A stretch of 64,000 nucleotides of DNA from SKYB61 sp046291925 (lineage in GTDB: Bacteria > Spirochaetota > Leptospiria > Leptospirales > Leptonemataceae), in the NCBI GenBank assembly GCA_046291925.1, contig JBKBRY010000012.1, forward strand, positions 1 to 64,000. Direction: 5' to 3'. Positions 62,830-64,000 of this stretch are shown here, in pieces. The position numbers were made by a program, and so were the translations under genes. The notes under the pieces were generated by a model, which was not told the DNA's origin, ran no database searches, and saw nothing but the letters and a program-made list of their open reading frames with translations. Position 1 is the first letter of the stretch. Every line of letters begins with the position of its first letter.

Positions 62830-64000
62830 ATGCAATCAGGATATTTGCTAACTTCGCAGTATTTTAAAAATGCTGGAACAATTTGGTTTATTTTAGGAAT
62901 ATTTGTTAGCTTTATTGGAGATTTAGAACTAAGCTTTTTTATATTCAAAACAAGTGAATTTTTTTGGTTTGGAAAATTAAAGCCTTTTTATTCAAATATT
63001 TTGATTTTTGGATCTATAGTTTCTTATTTTTTATCATCTGTTTATTGGGAATTAGAATCTCTCAAAATTGATCAAAAAAAACCACAAATTATTGCTAATT
63101 TAGTATTTGCAATCTACCAGTCGGGTTTGGTTTTCGGTTTGATAACAATTCTTTTTGGCAAAATGGAAGGTAGACTTTATGGAGAAATGAATTTTATTTC
63201 TGATAATTTGATTTTGTTATCATTAACTGTAGTTTTGGTTCAATTGCTCATACATTCTAAAAAAACAGATATTTTTTCCGAAAAATTACAATTTTTGGTT
63301 GTGATTCTCACGGGCATGATAGTCACCTTTTTTTTGGGTAACTTTGGCTTTCCTAATTCGTACATAACCACAGTACCACCAACTTCTGGTTATCAAGATG
63401 CTATGGTAACGGAGTTTTATAAAAATTCAATTTCGATTTTCTTTGTTCTATTCCCATTGATTTTTTTAGTATATAGCACGTTAGGGAGAACTTATAATAT
63501 TCAAGAAGAATCTAATTTGCTTGCTTTTTTAATGATAATATCTGTTTTAATTCCTTTTACTTCTGGTTCCAATTTAGGTTTATCTCCTTACCAAAATTTT
63601 TGGACCCATATTGGCAACTATTTATTATCTGGGATTTTGGTTTTAGTATTAGGAATTTTATATCTCAATCATAATTTGTACAATAAAAATAAAACAGAAC
63701 CCTTACTTGTGTTTACAGTGATTGGAATTTTGCTATCCCTATTTGTAGTTTTCTTATTATTGAGTAATTTACCTATCCTACAAAAATATTTTCAATTCAC
63801 AGTGATGGATTCTTCTGAATTTGCTCAAAAATTAATTTTTACCAACTTGCCAATTTTTATTATGTATAATGCTGTTTTTTATAACGATAAACGTATAAGC
63901 AAAACTATACTTTACTTAGTTCTTATTTTTTCTATACTTGCTTTTCTATTTTATCTTTTAGAAGGCATCGTAACGAGCAAATCATTTTTTTCTTTAAATG
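62830..64000 (+). CDS. CcoN-like membrane protein lacking metal-ligand histidines (partial)
   Basis: The frame opens at the ATG at 62830, 4 bases after the cytochrome gene, and runs 390 codons to the window edge without a stop. About eleven helices are visible. It lines up along its length with CcoN, the catalytic subunit of cbb3 oxidases: FGKLKPFYSN (47-56) against FGRLRPLHTN, LYGEMNFISDNLILLSL against EYAELEWPLDILITLV, SGYQDAMVTEFYKNSISIFF (186-205) against SGATDAMVQWWYGHNAVGFF, and SGSNLGLSP against GPHHLHYTALP. The low-spin haem ligand His is Tyr54, the first copper ligand position is Asn199, and the HH pair and late GHVH are also gone. Only three His (142, 260, 281) occur. It is probably a non-catalytic membrane partner. 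Confidence 0.75.
   Translation, partial: MQSGYLLTSQYFKNAGTIWFILGIFVSFIGDLELSFFIFKTSEFFWFGKLKPFYSNILIFGSIVSYFLSSVYWELESLKIDQKKPQIIANLVFAIYQSGLVFGLITILFGKMEGRLYGEMNFISDNLILLSLTVVLVQLLIHSKKTDIFSEKLQFLVVILTGMIVTFFLGNFGFPNSYITTVPPTSGYQDAMVTEFYKNSISIFFVLFPLIFLVYSTLGRTYNIQEESNLLAFLMIISVLIPFTSGSNLGLSPYQNFWTHIGNYLLSGILVLVLGILYLNHNLYNKNKTEPLLVFTVIGILLSLFVVFLLLSNLPILQKYFQFTVMDSSEFAQKLIFTNLPIFIMYNAVFYNDKRISKTILYLVLIFSILAFLFYLLEGIVTSKSFFSLN

Noticed and set aside
62830..64000. Nitric oxide reductase or active cbb3 oxidase as the last gene
   Set aside because: Both need the conserved haem and metal-site histidines, none of which are at the expected positions.

Overview
The window looks like chromosome from an AT-rich (roughly 30% GC by eye) Leptospira-like spirochaete. 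The evidence is a DUF1554 protein tail at the left edge (a family I know mainly from Leptospira), many short spirochaete-style lipoprotein signals, a DUF3015/DUF4105 pair, many long poorly conserved envelope proteins, and very A/T-biased codon use. I see no rRNA, tRNA, CRISPR array, insertion sequence or phage gene. The organism name is inference.

Layout. 1-3015: DUF1554 tail, a coiled-coil protein, a parvulin-like lipoprotein and an RluA-type pseudouridine synthase. 3052-7452: a nickel/cobalt ECF uptake operon (NikK-like DUF4198 protein, NikL-like domain fused to an outer-membrane barrel, CbiM/NikM, CbiQ/NikQ, CbiO/NikO with a histidine-rich tail), headed by a perfect 12+12 bp operator whose spacer is the start codon. 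7449-10242: a lone gspK and leucyl aminopeptidase. 10468-23174 (minus strand): MFS transporter, AsmA-like protein, a lipoprotein and a giant 2,611-residue lipoprotein. 23241-32038: nitronate monooxygenase, then a minus-strand run of aldehyde dehydrogenase, a frameshifted PAS histidine kinase, a REC-PAS-GGDEF protein, Maf, a GGCT-like protein, MazG and MurB. 32191-40744: DUF3015, DUF4105, an alpha/beta hydrolase, small envelope proteins, an SDR and a CPA2 antiporter.

40886-51274: a periplasmic type II molybdenum oxidoreductase of the nitrate reductase/nitrite oxidoreductase kind (alpha, Fe-S beta, haem b gamma, TorD-like chaperone). It is followed by a perfect 34-bp A/T palindrome, a structured leader that is probably a Moco riboswitch, and moaA, moaC-mog fusion, moeA and moeB-rhodanese, which make its cofactor. 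51312-53909: clpB on the minus strand.

54221-64000: an alternative complex III operon (actA-F) that oxidises quinol and reduces cytochrome c, then a dihaem cytochrome c lipoprotein. The last, incomplete gene is a CcoN-like (cbb3 oxidase subunit I) membrane protein that appears to have lost every haem- and copper-binding histidine. I consider this the most unusual item in the window.

The molybdoenzyme and ACIII operons together suggest a respiratory chain in which periplasmic haem proteins exchange electrons between a nitrogen- or chalcogen-oxyanion enzyme, quinol oxidation and a downstream oxidase. The direction of the molybdoenzyme reaction cannot be read from sequence.
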